A stretch of 64,000 nucleotides of DNA from Paraconiothyrium sp. Pb-2020 (Eukaryota; Ascomycota; Dothideomycetes; Pleosporales; Didymosphaeriaceae): contig JAJUBI010000006.1 of assembly GCA_022419385.1 (NCBI GenBank), positions 992,001-1,056,000 on the forward strand, given 5' to 3'. Under the pieces are notes generated by a model. It did not search any database. It was not told where the DNA came from and worked only from the letters and a program-made list of their open reading frames with translations. The translations under genes were made by a program, and so were the position numbers. Shown here piece after piece: positions 43,237 to 55,224 of this stretch. The stretch's first letter is position 1, and each line of letters starts with the position of its first letter.

Positions 43237-46200
43237 CTTCTACGCCCGGTTACTCAACATTCCACTTCATCTCGAGCGCTCGACCATTTCTTTGCACCAA
43301 AACTATTCCGGGATTCACGTAAAAAGACGCATTAGCCGTCAGGGCTACGAATCTACGAGGCGTTCTTCGGGTTCGTGACGGCAACCATGCTGCCGCACGC
43401 CATGGGTTCCCTTCTCGTATTGTATTTTTTTGTATTACCACCATGCGCCGGACCCTGCCTAGGCATGCTGATTCGCGCTGGCTTTTCAACCGATTGTTCT
43501 TATTTTCCTTATCTTAACTACGGAGGGGGGGAGGTGTGCCGGTTCTTCCACATCGGTACCAATGTCCACATTTAGCTGGGCGTTTTTTCTACGGGGGTCG
43601 GCTTCATTGATCAGCGGTGGGTGGATGGTCAAGGGACCTTAGGATATCAGGGCAAACATGGATACCCCGCCCTTATCGAAGGTGCACATCTTTTCTGGTT
43701 CTACTACACGTTGGCAACACTGCGGGGGAATGTGGTCGCTCAGCAGGAGTGACAGCGGGAGTGGTGACTGGGTCGGAATGAATTAGACAGCTCTACAATG
43801 AGAGTCAAAGAATCAATTGAGTTTGGACCCAGCATGTCGTATTCGTCACGTCAGTATGTCTGTCTGCGGTGAAGTGATTTTACTTTGGTTCGTCTCACGC
43901 TACCTTGTGTTCTCGCCTCGACATGTTCGCCCGCAAGCATCAATGGTGCCACTACGTACAGCTGGGCCATCTCTTCCAGGCAATGACAGCTCATTCCCAA
44001 CAGTCCAAAGGCCCGTAGGTGTGCGGATGACCTTTCAGTTCCCCGTGTCCCAGCGTTTCCGTCGGCGCCCCGCGCATGCCCGTACCCGACTAGTGCAACG
44101 CCGTTGGTGCTGAAGACAGGGCTCGTCAAGGCAGACAAAGCCAGGGAAGATGCTACTACCTATTGCCTAGGCTCCCGCCTGCGAATGGAGTTGCACTGCG
44201 CGCGGCCGCCAGCTCCCGTCGCAAGCGGCGAGGGGCATGTGGAAGGGCGCGCCGGTGGTACTCTAGAGGTCAGAGACGCGTCAGTGCCCGGCGCGCAGAC
44301 GAGCTTCAGTTGACGGACTGGCAGCGACCGCTTTGAGCTCAACAGTCGCAACCCAGACGCTACCGTGGAATAGGCTGCGGGCGACGAAGGGTAAGGGTGC
44401 CGGCCAATCGCGTCGAGGCGTCGAGACCCTGCATGCGACGGATCCGCCAGCGATCTGCATGTAGAAAAGCCCTCCAGCGGCAGTCTCCCGCGGAGGGAAC
44501 AGACGCCGTTGCGGCTGATTGGCGCTGTCGAACCACACTCGATCCGGCACCGCCCGCGGAGACAGCCATGCTGTATACATGTCGTCGACGGCCATAGCCC
44601 GGCGACATTTGGTGTTGACTTGGGCTGCGCCGAGCACTCTGCTTTGAGTTCTGAAGCCCCCGCTTCGGTCCAGAGCTGCGTCGGCCCGTCTCCCTTGCCC
44701 TTGCCCTTGCCCTTGCCCTTGCGCCGCGCTGCTGTAAACTCTCGTTGAGCCCTCAACGTAACACCCAGTCTCCACGATGGATGCAGAATTCCAGCTGCAA
44801 TCAAACTTTCGCTGGTGGCCTGAAGCCTTCTCGACAGCCTGGCACCATGCATGTTGAATCTATAGGATGTCGTCCTCGAAACTTTGAGACCTGGTCACGG
44901 CATGAGCGTACAACGCCACGGGGTGGTCCGCCACGGGGTTTCGCCTCGACTCTCCCTGCGGCAACGCCACGCTCTTTGACAGGATGACTCTGCTTGCTCG
45001 CGTAACTGTAACCGCTGTGCGAAGCCACGCGAGGTCGGGGACACCAGCCTCTTCAATCTAGGCTGACTCGGTCTCTCGTCTTCACTTGACTTCACTTCAC
45101 CAAGGCGTCATCTTGCAACGGGACACACTGTCGTCTTGCTCTAGTCGACCTGCTGTATTGTCTTATTTGCTCTTAGAAGCTATCTCTTTGCTGTCGATAA
45201 GACAAGTGAAATTGAACATTTGCATGAACATCCTCCGTGCGTTAACGCCCATGCTTCTCGGCCTGCAGTGAAAGCACCCTCGGGTATAAGAAGTTGGGCT
45301 TGCAGCTCAACCGCCATGATCCCTCATGAGGTATTCGTGTCTCTGCTTTGCTTCTTCATGGCTGATTCGCCGGCCAGGGACCAGGTCCCGTTGAGGTTGC
45401 TGCCGTGCGACGTTCGTCAATCTGCCCGCGGATCTCAAAATATCTCAACCAGCAGGTGGGGTGCATCTGCAGAGCGGCAGCCATGTTTCAGGATTGCAGA
45501 TGCTCCGTCTTCCCCGTACCAGGTCTTTACGCGAGGTGCAGACAAGGATGCGTAGGACGCAAATGCGCGTAGCCAGGAAGTGTTACCCATCAAACCACGC
45601 TCTTTCCTTTGCGAATGCGAGAATGGGACGATGTGATTTGGGGGCGAAACGATTGCCGCCCGAATCCTAATTTCTATCGTCCCATTTTGTTTACTTTTCC
45701 TGGTCTGACTTCGCTTCGTCCCCACATCATAGCCCTCGCTTCACTCGTGGTACACAAACGCCATGTGTACGGTGCAACAAGACCCGCTTTCAGACTTGTG
45801 CTCGTAGCACCGTCTCACACTGACACGAATACCCTGGAAATCCTGGTCCCCGGTCGTCCATCATCCATATCGAGCTGTGAAGATCTTGCCACCCAGGCAC
45901 CCGCTGCAGGATGCCTTGACCGATTACAAGGGCTCATCAGCACAACGAGAAAGGCTTATCGCATACTTGAGATGCACCGGCTCATCTTTCCAAAAGCCAA
46001 TCGAGACCCTCATGATTACACCTAGTATGCACCACCTCCCGGTTATCATGGGGATTCTGGTAGCGAGCGACAACAAAGGGCAGGGGACGGCTCACTGCAG
46101 ATCTGCGAGTAAACGTAGCTCAACGGCTGTCACTGGCTGGTTTTGACCATTGTGCGTGATTGTGCGCAGGGGTGTCGCACAAGTAGTGGGGAAATACTGC

Positions 46201-46592
46201 ATCGGGATGCTCTCACAACCAGACCGGCAAACTTCAAGTACAGCTGACTCGCATCCAAAATGAACGGAAAAACAAAGTTTTGATGCCCAACCTGGACCTG
46301 TGCTTCTGCCCCGCTGTGTCCGAGACATTGACATGGTTGCCGGTGCATGCTATCGGTCTCTAACGTATCCTTCCCAGCTCTTTCCGCATAGTTGGCGCTC
46401 GAACGTTTCAGTGACCCTTGTCTCTGCATCTTATACTATCAATGAATGGCTGGCGAGCTCTCACCTCATCGGTAGTCTGCTCCGCGCCTTCTGCAGGAGT
46501 TCTAGAGCTTTGCTCAACAAATGCCGGTTCGTGGATCGAGATGGAGCCCGATGCTGCGTGACATTGCTGTTGACAGATTCTCCGTTGCGTAC
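43237..46592. other. Gene-poor region, 3.4 kb
   Basis: No supported gene. GC-rich around 44.0-45.0 kb, with long but featureless open frames on both strands. Contains five perfect CCCTTG units at 44692-44721. Confidence 0.5.
44692..44721 (+). repeat. Hexanucleotide tandem repeat (CCCTTG)5
   Basis: Five exact copies of CCCTTG in a row within non-coding DNA. Confidence 0.9.
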
Positions 46593-47900
46593 TCAGCCGA
46601 GATTGGCTTTGTGCACGTACCGTGCAAAGCTGAAGTCTTCCGCGGAAGGTCCCGCAGTATCATTGAGCGCTTGCTGATACCGCGCCTTCAATCCTTGCTC
46701 TGGATTATCGTAGTCTTCGTCTTCGGAATCTTCATCATCGACCTGCATGCCCTCGTCGCTATTATCCTCAACATCGCTGACGGTCTCGGGATCGTCCTTC
46801 TTCTTGCCCTTGCCTGTACCGCCGACGTTCATGTCCCTCATCAACTTGTCCAGCTCCTTCTGTCGCGTAGCAACCTTCTCCTGCTCCCGCTCAGCCCTTC
46901 GTCGCTCGAGTTCGGGTTTGTAGTCACGCTCAAACTCCTCCTTCTTGGCCTGTACACCCTTGAAGAACTCATCCATGCCATCACCAGTCATTGAACTGAC
47001 TCCGACCACGCTCAAGTGCTTGTAAAACTCCTCGAGAACCAGTGACATGCTGTTCAGCAGACTGCCCATGTAGCCACTGCCGCCACCAATGGCGCTTCCT
47101 TCGCCTCCAAAGCTCCCGCCTTCTTCTTCGTTCCGTAGTGCGTTTTGGAATGCCTCGAAATCTGTCATCCAGTCTTTTGCGAATTGAGCGTCTTGCGCAT
47201 CTGTCTTATTGAACACCAAAATCATGGGCAACTTCGTCTTGTACAATATAGAACAAGCGTAAAGCATATTAGACATAAATGTCGATGTGCTTGTAGTGCG
47301 CGGTGTGTCGATCACGTATGCAATCACGGTGGGAAAAGTGCTCGCCAAGCTGCTTAGTAGAATCTCTCCGCTGGCTGACCATACAAACACCTCAATTTGT
47401 CCGGGGGTGTCGACTAATATGTGTTTCACCTGCGATGGCTGCTGGGTAGGCGGAGTCGTCTTGCCAGAGTTTGTCATGAACTCGACCGTTGTCTGCTCCG
47501 GCTGCTCCGCGGGTTCCGGCGGAGCAGTTCTCTTTTCCAAAAGATTGATGACTTGGTCAATCTTGGTGCTGAACAAATTTAGACTAGTAAGAATTCCCCC
47601 GTTAGGCCCTAGATTGAACTGCTTCATGACCTCCTTATAGTTGACCGAGTCTCGGATGTCGATGTTGGGTGTAAAAGGGACATAGTGAACGGCAGGGTCG
47701 AGATTCAGAATGTATGGCGGTGCGGCTTTGGTCATGGAATCCGAGGGTTCGGTTTGCGTGGGGTCGGCATGTGTGTAGAGGTGCGAGACCAGGCGCTGCA
47801 TGAATGTCGTCTTTCCAGAGCCCGCCATGCCCACACAGACGATTGCGACGGGCGCCTCGGACGCTGGCGCGCTGCCTGCGGTCGGAGTTGTGTCGGCCAT
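46593..47900 (-). CDS. npa3: GPN-loop GTPase 1 (Npa3/XAB1)
   Basis: Single exon, 435 residues. GMAGSGKTT at 24-32 is the P-loop. LGPNGGILTSLNLF carries the Gly-Pro-Asn loop that defines the family. VDTPGQIEVF and NKTDAQD are further nucleotide-binding motifs. The C-terminus has a charged helix (KPELERRRAEREQEK) and an acidic tail. Npa3 with GPN2/GPN3 supports cytosolic assembly and nuclear import of RNA polymerase II. It shares a 228-base divergent promoter with CWF19. Confidence 0.95.
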   Translation of the reverse strand: MADTTPTAGSAPASEAPVAIVCVGMAGSGKTTFMQRLVSHLYTHADPTQTEPSDSMTKAAPPYILNLDPAVHYVPFTPNIDIRDSVNYKEVMKQFNLGPNGGILTSLNLFSTKIDQVINLLEKRTAPPEPAEQPEQTTVEFMTNSGKTTPPTQQPSQVKHILVDTPGQIEVFVWSASGEILLSSLASTFPTVIAYVIDTPRTTSTSTFMSNMLYACSILYKTKLPMILVFNKTDAQDAQFAKDWMTDFEAFQNALRNEEEGGSFGGEGSAIGGGSGYMGSLLNSMSLVLEEFYKHLSVVGVSSMTGDGMDEFFKGVQAKKEEFERDYKPELERRRAEREQEKVATRQKELDKLMRDMNVGGTGKGKKKDDPETVSDVEDNSDEGMQVDDEDSEDEDYDNPEQGLKARYQQALNDTAGPSAEDFSFARYVHKANLG

Positions 47901-48128
47901 AGTGAGCGGTGTGAAGAGCGTAAGTGAGTGTGTCGTTTGTGGCGTTTGAGGGAGAGTGGTAAGACCTAGTGGGGATGAGTGTTCGAAATATTTTGGTACG
48001 AGGTTCTTTAGACTAGCGGGGCAGGCAGTGATGTCAAGCTTGGAAGGAGGTCATAGCTGCATCGGCTCTCTGAACCCTGAAAGTTTATCTCGACTTGCAC
48101 ATATTACATTAATCGCACCCACGCGACA
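47901..48128. promoter_or_regulatory. Divergent promoter, NPA3 / CWF19
   Basis: Only 228 bases separate the two start codons. No TATA box is seen. Confidence 0.5.
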
Positions 48129-50360
48129 ATGGGCCTTGAGGACTTCGAGCGTGAGCTTGCGGCAAGCAAGGCGAAGGAACCGCGCAAAGAGTCGCATAAG
48201 AAGCGAGATCGAAGTCGCAGTCGCGACCGACACCACCGGCACAAACACCATCACTCGGCGCGTCACGACGACGGAGACGAACGACACCGACACAAGCGCT
48301 CGAGACATCAACGCGAAACATCCGAAGAGCGCTCACGCCGGAAGCGGCGCGAACGTCAACGCGACGACGATGGAGACGGTCGCTCGCGGCGCGATGATAA
48401 GCACCGCAGGAGCCGGTCGCCCACTGATGATGAGGACCGCCTCACCAGCAAGCGCAAGTCGCGCCATCAGATGTATGAAGAAGACTCTCCTTCTGAAGAT
48501 GAGCCCATGGACAAGGACTATCCTCCGCCCAATGACGACTTTCTAGACCATCAACTCGAGGAAGCGGAGGACGCAAACCTACAACGCGATGACTGGATGC
48601 AGGCGCCCTCTTCTATGGATGTCGACTACGTGCAGCGAAGGAAAAAAGAAGACAAGAGCACCTTTGTGGGCGCGTCAGCGGAGCAGAAGCATGCGCTCAA
48701 GGTACACCAGGCTGAGCTCAACCATCATCTGAGAGATGTACATGATGGCGGCGCCACAATAGACGAAGAGCCAGTGCAACGAGAGGTATCATATACCTTT
48801 GGCGACTCCGGATCGCAATGGCGGATGACGAAGTTGAAGGGCGTGTATCGGATCGCAGAGCAGGAGGGTCGGCCAGTCGAAGATGTTGCGCTTGAGAAGT
48901 ACGGTGATTTGCGCGACTTCGATGATGCTAGAGAGGAAGAGATTGAAGTTGATCGGAGAAAAATGTATGGCCGAGATTACGTCGGAAAAGAGAAGCCTTC
49001 TGGGGAGCTCTTCGAAGAACGACGGCTTCAGGCGGGCATCCACAGGCCTCCGCAAGAGCCTTCACACCCGGCGGAAGACCTACCACAAGGCCAAGTCGTT
49101 CCCAATCCTCGGCCGACAGGAAACACCGTGAGCCTCGGCCAGACAGAGCTCAACAAACTCAAGGCGCAAATGATGAAAGCCAAAATGAAGGGTGCTGCTA
49201 ATGCGGCTGAGTTGGAAGCACAGTATAGCGCTGCTTTATCTGGTGCTGCCAATCGCGCCGAACCGGACGTCATTGTCCTTAACTCGATGGACAACCGTAT
49301 GTTGGCAGGCGGTCGCCAGGGCGAAGTTAAGGAATTGACTAATAAGAGAGGGCGAGAGCGCGGCCTGGTAGTGGAGAATGATGACATGTCTGTCGAGGAT
49401 ATGCTAAGGCAAGAAAGACGAACCAAAGGACAAGCTGGAGGCGAAGGCATGTTGCTGGCAGAAAAGATCGCCAAAGACTCCAAATTCGATGTAAGCACTT
49501 CTTCACTCCGCACACCATAATGCTAATGAATATAGAATGACCTCGACTACATCGACGAAAACGCAGAAAAGCTCGCAACCCGCGCCCCAAAGTCCACGAT
49601 CAACCTCCGCAATCAAGCTATCTCCGACTATCAGCGCACAAACCGCATCCTCGACTCCTGCCCTCTCTGTCATCACGAAGACAAATCCCCTCCACAACCC
49701 CCTATTGCACCAATAATCTCTCTTGCTACCCGCGTCTTCCTCACCTTGCCTACTGAGCCCGAAATCAGCGATGGTGGCGCCGTCATAGTCCCCATTCAGC
49801 ACCGCATAAATCTCCTCGAATGCGACGACGACGAGTGGGAAGAGATTCGCAACTTCATGAAATGCCTCACACGCATGTACCACGAACAAGGACGCGATGT
49901 CATCTTTTACGAGAACGCGGCGAACCCAGGGCGCAAGTTGCACGCTGCTATGAACGCTGTACCCATACCATTTGAGCTGGGCGAGACGGCACCAGCGTTC
50001 TTTCGCGAAGCCATCTTGACCAACGACGACGAATGGTCCCAGCACAAGCCTATAATCGATACCTTAAAAGCCTCACGCTCCGGTCAAGGCAAGCAAGCGT
50101 TCAGAAGGAGCTTGGCGAAGGAGATGCCATACTTTCATGTATGGTTCGAGCTTGATGGTGGAATGGGGCACATAGTTGAGGATGAGCGAAGATGGCCGCG
50201 TAGCGATCTATTTGCGAGGGAAACATTGGGTGGTATGTTGGACGCAGATATCGAAGTTGTGAAGCGGCAAGGAAGATGGGTCAAGGGCGATAGACGTGTG
50301 GATGGGTTCAGGAAGCGGTGGAGCAAGTTTGACTGGACGAAGGTGCTTACTAGTGGATGA
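48129..50360 (+). CDS. cwf19: Cwf19-like spliceosome-associated protein
   Basis: Two exons, 48129-49490 and 49536-50360, with a 45-nt phase-0 intron; 728 residues. The N-terminal 120 residues are Arg/Ser/His/Asp-rich, RS-like. The middle has a coiled region. The CwfJ C1 domain begins near LDYIDENAEKLA and includes CPLCHHED and the HIT-like PIQHRINLLECDDDEWEEI. The CwfJ C2 domain includes MPYFHVWFELDGGMGHIVED and ends KRWSKFDWTKV. Cwf19 acts on the late spliceosome and helps intron lariat turnover with the debranching enzyme. Confidence 0.94.
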
Positions 50361-50768
50361 ACAGATGAGGGTTTGCCGTATTTGAAGCATTGGGATTGAC
50401 GAAGATGCTGCCGACGTTTCCTGGTTTATTCTTGCACCGAAATGCTATGACAATCGTGAACATGTATCGTCTGCTGAGTCACCTCAAGCTAGATTATACA
50501 AATTGAAACCTCCTTATGCGATGGATTGAACAAAACCTGACATGCTAGATATAAGCGGCATGATCTCGATGGAGAGTTCTTACCGCCTCTAGTACGTCAC
50601 CAAGCGTCCCTGTGATACGACTCTCGGAAAGTCCTTTGCGGGGTTGATTATCCCCGCCAACACACTCCGCATAGCCCTAACCCGATGATGAACAATACAT
50701 CTCGATCAGTTTTCGACGATTCGAGGCCGCTTCAACTTTCTCTGCTGTGACTTTTCAACAGCACAACA
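50361..50768. other. Intergenic, 0.4 kb
   Basis: CWF19 3' region and promoter of the next gene. Nothing recognised. Confidence 0.4.
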
Positions 50769-52799
50769 ATGTCCTCTCTGCCTGATCACAAGTGCAAACC
50801 AGCATCCGCATCACCCTCGATCCCTGCCATTCCTTCACCCGCACGTACAGCACAATCCCGTCTATCCGCTCTCCTAGCCACCGTCCAGTCTCCAGCAACC
50901 CGCTATGGACGTCCCGTACCAGCATGCTGGATCCCAATGCAAGACCAGCCTCTTCGACACCCCAGGAAGTTGCGGGTGGTGACTATGGGAGGTGGTATCA
51001 GTGCTATGAATCTAGCTTATGAAGTGATGCATGGATATGATGAGGAAGCCGGAAACTTGGAGGATATAGTAGAGCATTGCGTGTACGAGAAGGGAGATGT
51101 GCTCGGGGGGACGTGGGTTGTGAATCGGTATCCTGGAGTTGCGTGTGATGTGCCGGCGCACATATATACCTGTGAGTGGAAGCTTCGTTCCCTGGATGAT
51201 TAGTGCCACGCTTAGGACTATGGCGCCGGTGTAGGAAGATGATCTCCCTGCAACCCATGACGCCTAGTAGTTGGGAGATGCTCAAGTACACCAGAACGTT
51301 TGGCATTGATCATCTCTAAAGTACCTAAGAAGTCCCCTTCGAACCCAACCCCGACTGGACCTCCTTCTACGCTAGCGGACCAGAAATCCAAGCCTACTTT
51401 ACTCGCACAGTAAGGAAGTACAATCTCGACCGCGACGTCAAACTTTCGCACGAAATCGTTCATGCACAGTTCGACAAACGTGAAGGAATATGGAACCTCA
51501 GAGTGTCGCGCAATGGAGACGTCTTCGACGACTGGTGCAACGTCCTCGTCTCAGCCACCGGTTTCCTCTCGCACTGGAAGTGGCCCAACATCCCAGGCCT
51601 TCACGAGTTCAAAGGCGTCAAAGTGCACTCCGCTGCCTGGGACGAGGACTTCGACTACAACGGGAAGAAGGTCGCGGTCATTGGAAACGGGAGTTCTGCT
51701 ATTCAGATCATGCCTGAGGTGGCGAAGAGTGCGACACATGTTGTGAATTTTATTCGGAGTCCGACTTGGATTACTCCGGGGCTAGGGAGTGCTGTTATTG
51801 GAGGAGATGTGAATAGGGTGTATAGTGAGGAGGAGAAGAGAGGTTTAGAGAGGACCCGGGAGAGCTGAACAGGCATCGGAAGGAGATTCAGCATGGGAGC
51901 AATAAGGCTTTTGGTTTGGTGAGTCTGTTTCAGTTGTACAGTTGACTCTGTGCTCTTAGGAGTGTCTCCTGACGAGAGTTCAGTTCGTCAGAAACTCAGA
52001 AGCGCAGAAAGCAGCCTTCAAGTCCACATCTAGAATGATGCTTGATCGCCTCGGCGGCGATAAAGAGATTGCAGCAAAGCTCACGCCCACCTGGGAAGTC
52101 GGCTGCCGTCGAGCGACTCCAGGTCCAGGCTACCTTGAAGCCTTCACACAGTCGAACGTGTCCCTCAGCACCTCCCCGATCAGCCTCGTCACTCCTTCCG
52201 GCATTCTAACCGAAGATGGCACCCACCACGCCCTCGACATCATCATCTGCGCAACCGGCTTCGACGTCTCGCACCGGCCTCAGTTCCCCCTTCTCGGCCT
52301 CAATCACCTCGACCTCAGAGACTACTGGAAAGACGAGCCTCTCGGCTACCTCAGCGTCGCCTGTCCTCACTTCCCCAATCTCTTCTTCTACTCGGGCCCT
52401 AATGCTCCCGTCGGCCACGGCTCCCTAATGGCCGCGCTCTCATGGATCACGCGGTACATCTCTCGTTGGCTGCGCAAAATCGCTTCTGAGGACATCCTCT
52501 TCGTTGTCCCTACATCTGAAGCAACTGAGGAGTTCAACGTCTATGGAGACGAGATAATGGAGCGGTTTGTGTGGAGCGGCGGGTGTAGGAGCTGGTATAA
52601 GAATGGGAGGGTCGATGGGAGGGTCACGGCGGTTTGGCAGGGGAGTGCGATTAGCTTCAAGGAGGTGATTGGGGACTTGAGGCCGGAGGATTTCAAGATT
52701 GTGTGGAGGACGGGCAATCGATGGAGGTGGATGGGGGATGGGAGGGCGAAGATTGAGAGGATGGAAGGCGCGGGTCTAGCTTGGTATTTGAAGAAATAG
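50769..52799 (+). pseudogene. Baeyer-Villiger-type FAD monooxygenase with one frameshift
   Basis: Exons 50769-51171, 51333-51918 and 51984-52799. VVTMGGGISAMNLAYE is the FAD motif (GGGISA in place of GxGxxG). FKGVKVHSAAW fits the Baeyer-Villiger fingerprint F-x-G-x3-H-x3-W. VAVIGNGSSAIQI is the NADPH Rossmann motif and ATGFD is the late flavoprotein motif. In exon 2 one base is missing at about 51839-51841: before it the frame reads VYSEEEKR, after it FREDPGELNRHRKEIQHGSNK, a normal family stretch, but one base out of step. As read, translation stops at 51866-51868. The rest of the gene is intact, so this is a recent lesion or a sequence error. Such enzymes insert oxygen beside ketones in secondary metabolism or catabolism; the substrate is unknown. 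Confidence 0.85.
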
Positions 52800-53273
52800 A
52801 TTGAACGAGATGCAGAATATCATGTCATCTACATGTTTGCACAGTTAGTCTAGGGGTGAGTTTAGAGTGATAAATACTAAAGTAAGCAATCAACTGTGGT
52901 GTTCAGGCCTGTGACTTGCCGTACATATCCTGCCTTATCACTTAATGGGAACTAAATGCGAGAACTCTATTTCCGAAGGTGCGACCGCATGAGACGCTGC
53001 TTATGTACTACTCGAGCCGAAATCCATTCATTAAGCCTATGCTCCTAACAGACGGCGAACAGCTGTAACTTTGTTGCGGGGGCACAAAAAAGTCGTGGAA
53101 GAATTTGAAGCAGAAAAAAACACATCTAGACCAAGCCCCCTCGTAGGAGCCCTTATCGTTGCCATCCTGCTGTTCGTCATCCACCGTATCCCTACAAGGG
53201 TCGATCTATCGCGACCGGTTCAATAATGGGATGCTGATCTGCCCCATCGCCCGATGTGCGGCCTTACAGTCGC
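52800..53273. other. Intergenic between convergent genes
   Basis: Shared 3' region of the monooxygenase and CKB1 genes. No feature seen. Confidence 0.4.
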
Positions 53274-54359
53274 CTAGCCTGCAGCGCCGACGCCGTTCGT
53301 ATCCATGGGGCTTCCGCCTCCGTTGCCTGAGCCGTTGGTACGTTTCCTCCTCGCTGAAATCTTCTTCCTGCTATCCACTGATTTGCCTTCTGCTACGTCC
53401 ACCATGTTGAGATCGTCATCATGTGGTCGATCTGCATCATCGGGTGGATTCTCCCAATATCTCCTTGTCTCGTCCAACTCCGTCACGTCTGCCGGCTTCA
53501 TTCTCAACCATTTCATCCTCGGACCTGACTTCGCCCTCTCGCTCACCCTGAATCCGTAAATGCGAGGTTCGTAAATGTTGCCCGCGCCAATCCCAGGTGC
53601 CAAGTTGTGTGGTGCAATCCCGTTTATCGAAGTGACATTTGCAGGGGTAGTGTTATTCTTTGCATTTTCAGTCTGTATCTGTAACAGAGCCTGTGCGGCG
53701 GTTGTGGGGTTGTTACGAATGCCGCTTCCAATGTCGAGATCCGTGAATGTCATGAAGAAGAGGGAGGGAAATGTGGTACCGAAGAAAGCGCCGTCGACGG
53801 TCTGGAAGCGCGAATTAGGCGGAGTATAGACGTCGAGACAGGAAGGACAGAATAGCTTGACTGTCTCGTGACCAGGGCTGTCGTTCAACCCAACCGGCAG
53901 TACTTTGGTCGAATTACAGTGCACGCGCGGGCATGTGCCAAAGTGTTGTAGCTCATATTTCTCCGCCATCTGCTGGATCCCAGGTCGTGAAGTTATGTAG
54001 CGCTGGTGTATCAGGCCGTACAGCAGCTCGGCGGAGCTTTCTATCACACTAAGATCGGAAGCTATCCGGAGGTGTCTTCGGTCGCTGGCCCTTCTGTACG
54101 GGGTCGGTCTCTCATCGCCTAGTATCTCGTCGTCTTCTTCGTCCTCCTCCTCTTCATCCTCCTCGTCGTCATCTTCTTCCGGTTCAACATCCAGTATCAT
54201 TTCCAGCGCTTCCTTGTACATAGGCACCTGCGACTGCAGGCCAGTAAGGTTGAAGTCATCCTCAATAAAGTCTTCGGATACCTCGGCGAAGTATTCGTGG
54301 CCTAGAAGCCCACAGAACGACGATATCCATGACTCGGTGACCTGCGACGACGACGACAT
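53274..54359 (-). CDS. ckb1: Casein kinase II regulatory (beta) subunit
   Basis: Single exon, 361 residues. SWISSFCGLLGHEYFAEV and EDFIEDDFNLTGL are the conserved N-terminal blocks. A strongly acidic insertion (about residues 60-80, nearly all Glu/Asp) follows, as in yeast Ckb1. The zinc site is CPRVHC with FCPSC. YTPPNSRFQTVDGAFFGTTFPSLFF is the dimerisation region. The tail after residue 240 is long and low-complexity with basic segments. The subunit dimerises and holds two catalytic CK2 alpha subunits. Confidence 0.96.
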   Translation of the reverse strand: MSSSSQVTESWISSFCGLLGHEYFAEVSEDFIEDDFNLTGLQSQVPMYKEALEMILDVEPEEDDDEEDEEEEDEEDDEILGDERPTPYRRASDRRHLRIASDLSVIESSAELLYGLIHQRYITSRPGIQQMAEKYELQHFGTCPRVHCNSTKVLPVGLNDSPGHETVKLFCPSCLDVYTPPNSRFQTVDGAFFGTTFPSLFFMTFTDLDIGSGIRNNPTTAAQALLQIQTENAKNNTTPANVTSINGIAPHNLAPGIGAGNIYEPRIYGFRVSERAKSGPRMKWLRMKPADVTELDETRRYWENPPDDADRPHDDDLNMVDVAEGKSVDSRKKISARRKRTNGSGNGGGSPMDTNGVGAAG

Positions 54360-55224
54360 GGTGCCTGCTTTGTGTGGAGGTGCCCGCCGATAAGGCGCGC
54401 TTTCCGCTACCTCTCGCAGAGGGCGATCGTAGAGAGAGTCGGGAGACCTACGAGAACCGAGAGGTGTGGCCTCAGTATCGAAGGTTCAAGCTAAGGGAGG
54501 CCTGGGCGTTGGAGGGGTCGAAAATAGGTTATGTGGGGTGAACTCGCGATCGAGAGCACACGCGTGGAGGGAGAGAGTTGGAGAAGATGTCGCGTGTACG
54601 TTCACTGTTCGGTCATTGAGTCGCGACTGCAAGCGGTTGTGCGTGAGCAGTGCGTTGTCGGGCGAGGTGCAGGACAGCCGTTGTGTGGAAGCTGCAAGCG
54701 CGGCCAAGGGCAGGGAGAGATGTCGGATTTGGGATAGCGATGGGCGCGACGCGGCTATGCTAATATTCAGTAAGGGCTTGAAGCCAGATTGTCAGTCTGT
54801 AGCACACGCACTCGCATGTTTTGCGGCGTCGGGTGTTTCTGGTGGTGAAGTCGTCGTAAGTCTTGGCTGAATCCCCGCGATCTGGGCACGTGATGTCTAT
54901 TCCGCTACCAGACTTCACATGCGCCAGTTGTGCAGTAGTCCGTGACCGGACTTATGCGACTTTAGTAGGATAGACTATTTCGCTTACAGTGCCACCTAGG
55001 ACAACTCGCATGCATGACAAGTCCCATCTTCGTGCCTGACAATTCAGTCAGGACATCTTACCCGGGGATCAATGTGTGTCTGTCGCACAACATCCTGTTA
55101 AAATTGGATTTTGATATCGCACGTTCATTCTTGTCATGTCATTACGAACGAGTATACTTCAATTTTCGTACATCGTCTGAATGTCAAGTCTCCCTCCATA
55201 GGTAGATTGTCAAGTATCTACTCC
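54360..55224. other. Intergenic, 0.9 kb
   Basis: CKB1 promoter and 3' end of the Zn2Cys6 gene. A CACGTG E-box is at 54887-54892. No gene recognised. Confidence 0.4.

Noticed and set aside
42738..43322. Second frame of 194 codons inside the C2H2 gene
   Set aside because: Shadow of a codon-biased real gene; Arg/Pro/His-rich and without motifs.
44160..44852. Minus-strand frame of 230 codons in the GC-rich desert
   Set aside because: Its only notable stretch is a Gly-Lys repeat encoded by the CCCTTG microsatellite. No family features.
45609..46025. Plus-strand frame of 138 codons upstream of NPA3
   Set aside because: No motif, no start context, and no continuation through splicing.
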